The notes under the pieces were generated by a model. It saw only the letters and a list, made by a program, of their open reading frames with translations. It was not told the origin of the DNA and ran no database searches. Shown here piece by piece: positions 61,340 through 64,000 of a DNA stretch of 64,000 nucleotides. Every line of letters starts with the position of its first letter. Within the stretch, counting starts at the first letter, position 1. The translations under genes and the position numbers were made by a program. The stretch lies in assembly GCA_951804985.1 (NCBI GenBank), contig OX638130.1:5504791-5568790 (forward strand), in the 5' to 3' direction. This DNA comes from Dryomyza anilis (Eukaryota > Arthropoda > Insecta > Diptera > Dryomyzidae).

Positions 61340-62746
61340 TTTTGTAGAAAATATAATATATAATTTGATTTTTATTTATAAATTAACTATTTTTAAATTA
61401 ATCAATCGACAGCAAAGAACACTCACGCCCAACTTTTTCAATTGATCAACCTACAAACGTCAAATTGCAACTGTTTAAAATTGAGAGCAGCCGCCAACAG
61501 CTGTTGACAGTTGTAGGCTTTGTGTTGGCATTACTGACAGTACAAGCAACAACAACAAATATTAGTTCGTTATACAAAATGTCAACGCGAATTGAGCACA
61601 AAAACGTGCAGGCGGAAATAGAAATGAGAGGCGCATGAAAGGCAAGTCAGTGTGTGATAAAGATCTAGAGGCATTTGTTAGAACAATGGCAAATATGAAA
61701 AAAATAAATACATATTAAATAAAATATATATTAAAATTAAAACACATTATGAAAAATTAATTTAAATACACAATTTTATATATAAAATAAAAAGAGAAAT
61801 TTCAGTACCTATCCACTTTATCACTTTAGCCAGGGATTTTAGAATACACGAATTTTCATATTTTACAAATTTTAAATAATGTGCGATCGAAATACAAAGA
61901 AAAATCGACGTGAACTCATTACACAGAACTTGAACAATTTGAATTCGATTAGATAAAATCTCTCTTAAGTAACGAAAAATGTATCAAAATGGACACAAAA
62001 TTTATTTTCACAAATAATACAAATATTGCTTATTTAATAAATCATTATGTAAATTAGCAAATCTCGGAAACAAACACAGTTTTGATTCAGATAAGCACAA
62101 AAATGTTAAGACGTAAGAATAAATAAAAAAAAATGCAGAAAATACACATTGTTATCTAAAGCAAATATCGTTTGTTAAATAACAAAAAAGTTAAAAAAAA
62201 AATAAGTAGAAAGATATATTTACATAACACAGATAATGGAGATAAACGTAATAAGTGTATTTAACCCGATGAGTATATGATAAAAGTTTATTTGCAAATT
62301 GTATTTGGAAAAAAGTTACAATGTTTCAACTTTCAAGACATATACAAAAATTTCAAATCAATTAAATTTGTGTTTTTGCAATTTCTTAATTTTGTAAAAC
62401 GTTGAAAATTTTGTAATACGAATTTAATTCGATTTTAGTTGTCAAATATTTCAAATTCGATCAAAAGTGCAAAATTTTGAAATCAGTTTAATATTAAAAA
62501 GTGCTAAAAACATAACTTTTTAAAAGAAATAACTGAAGAAAGCACTAAAAAAATTAGCATTAAATCAAGCGCTTACCATGCATTGCATGAAAAATGAGAA
62601 CAGTGACAGTGATGCATTTCGTGATTATTGCCGCATAGTTTTCGCATGGAATTCCTTAAGAATTATTAATTTTTCTTCATTGTGGTAAAAGCATCATTCC
62701 AGAGACACAATTCTCGAGTTCGTTCATAAATCCTCGCTTTTTTATT
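61340..62746. other. Gene-free sequence downstream of APC10
   Basis: AT-rich with CAACAGCTGTTGACAG near 61496. Nothing else recognised. Confidence 0.4.
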
Positions 62747-63090
62747 GAAATTATTCTGACCAGAAAATAGGTATTCGTAGTTGAATCGATATTTTCGTAT
62801 GAACATCTTCAATTTTAAAGATATTTGGAATTTCATTCGAGAACTCAAAAGATCTTAACACATATTCACTGAAGTAAACACTAAAATAAGCACTAAATCA
62901 ATCGAAAATCAATCAAATCAAGCGAAATTATTCTCACCAAAAAATCAGTATTCATTGCTGAATCGATATTTTCGAATGAACATCTTCAATTTTGAAGATA
63001 TTTGGAATTTCATTCGAAAATTTAAAAATCTTAACAAATATTCATTGATGTAAACACTAAAGTAAACACTAAAGTAAGCACATACGCTGC
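62747..63090 (+). repeat. 176-bp tandem duplication
   Basis: Units begin GAAATTATTCT(G/C)ACCA at 62747 and 62923. Both contain GAATCGATATTTTCG, GAACATCTTCAATTTT and GATATTTGGAATTTCATTCG. Confidence 0.8.
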
Positions 63091-63558
63091 ATGAAACAAG
63101 GCAACATCGCCACCGACGCACATTCAAGTCTCTCAGTGCTGCGCTGCTGCCTCCACGCTGCAGGCGAACTTTAATCGAAAAGCGGAACAAATGTAGGCGT
63201 CATGCTGTGTGCAAAAGCAACAATGCATCCAAAGGTGGTTTGTGCAGGTAGGAGTGTGAAGGAGAGTGTGAAGGAGAATGCAGTTTGCATCAAAGATAAG
63301 CAAACAATATAAAGCGTGCAGACAGAGAGAGAGGAATGAGATTTATATTTAAGGCATTATTGCAAACGTCATAATAAATTAAAAAATGCAGCATCTTTTA
63401 TGTGCGGCTGCAACACCTGCTGCCACCAGAAGGCGGCGGCGTTGCCAACCAAGCAACATTTGTGTTTCAGAGAGGCCACCTCGAGCAAAATATGTGGCTT
63501 TTGTTTAGGTATTTATAAACTTATACTTTTCGTTAATTTGTATAAATACGAATAATAA

Positions 63559-63875
63559 CCCAGCAAACCAAACGAGATCGTTAATAGTCTCAAATTGTCG
63601 TTTTCGATAATCTATAATGATACGAAAACGATAAGGTTTTCGATGAAAACGAACCTATCGAAAATGATATCGTTGTTTTTGTCGTTATAGATATCGAGAT
63701 GATATCATAAATGGATTTATTTTCTATAAACAAATTTTATTTGTTCATTTCATTTGTTTTTTTGATATAAATTATAAAGAATACGCAATTAAATTTTCAA
63801 ATACTTTGAGTTTTATATCTAAAATTTATCATTATCATATCGAATTTAAAAATTATCGTCAAATGGTTTGTAGGG
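63559..63875. mobile_element. Possible small TIR element
   Basis: CCCAGCAAACC at 63559 and GGTTTGTAGGG ending at 63875 are near-inverted repeats; the inside has several TTTTCGAT/ATCGAAAA and GATATC words. No clear target duplication. Confidence 0.35.
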
Positions 63876-64000
63876 AAATTATAAAAATAACATAAATAAA
63901 TCGAAAACGTTAAAAATTCGAAAAATTATTTCCGAAAATGAAATTTTGTAAAAATCTTGGAAACTAAAAGCAATAATAACAAAATAAATTTCATAAACTC

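Overview
The window looks like an AT-rich chromosome segment of a higher fly (Diptera, probably Schizophora). Support comes from a very long, glutamine-rich minus-strand gene whose exons join into a recognisable SMRTER (Smr) nuclear-receptor corepressor, from genes sitting inside its long introns, from Drosophila-style splice sites, and from dispersed repeats of a type common in fly genomes. The species is not determined; the large introns and repeat load suggest a fly outside the compact Drosophila genomes.

Layout. 1-9.7 kb is gene-free: nested short DNA transposons, a foldback-type element and several tandem repeats. 9.7-49.7 kb is Smr, read right to left. Seven coding exons (49717-45965, 45899-45607, 16572-13773, 13639-13503, 13411-12628, 11605-11467, 11316-9730) join in frame to 3163 codons plus stop. 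The N-terminal start lies further right and was not found. A 29 kb Smr intron (45606-16573) holds a complete plus-strand BTB/C2H2 zinc-finger gene (36018-38301, two exons, 721 aa), a likely promoter for it near 34.7 kb, and many repeats.

49.7-64 kb contains a second palindromic repeat cluster with an inserted TIR element (51.4-53.2 kb), a two-exon minus-strand gene of unknown function (55282-54234, 327 aa), a promoter-like stretch (57.7-58.9 kb), and the APC/C subunit APC10 (60652-61236, plus). A zero-length exon signature on the minus strand at 60.54 kb looks like a recursive-splicing ratchet point. If it belongs to Smr, the first Smr intron passes beyond APC10, and both the unknown gene and APC10 are nested inside it.

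Functionally, Smr is a chromatin corepressor scaffold with a SANT/deacetylase-activation region, two CoRNR-type receptor boxes and the conserved C-terminal LSD tail. The BTB-ZF gene is a probable transcription factor, and APC10 is a cell-cycle ubiquitin-ligase subunit. No tRNA, rRNA, CRISPR array, prokaryotic signal or complete autonomous transposon was seen. The strongest leads are the ratchet point, the Asn-Arg ending of APC10 where family members end Ile-Arg, the Cys-rich module in SMRTER where a second SANT might be expected, the recurrent GTGGCAACAC motif in the giant intron, and several hairpin or foldback structures.
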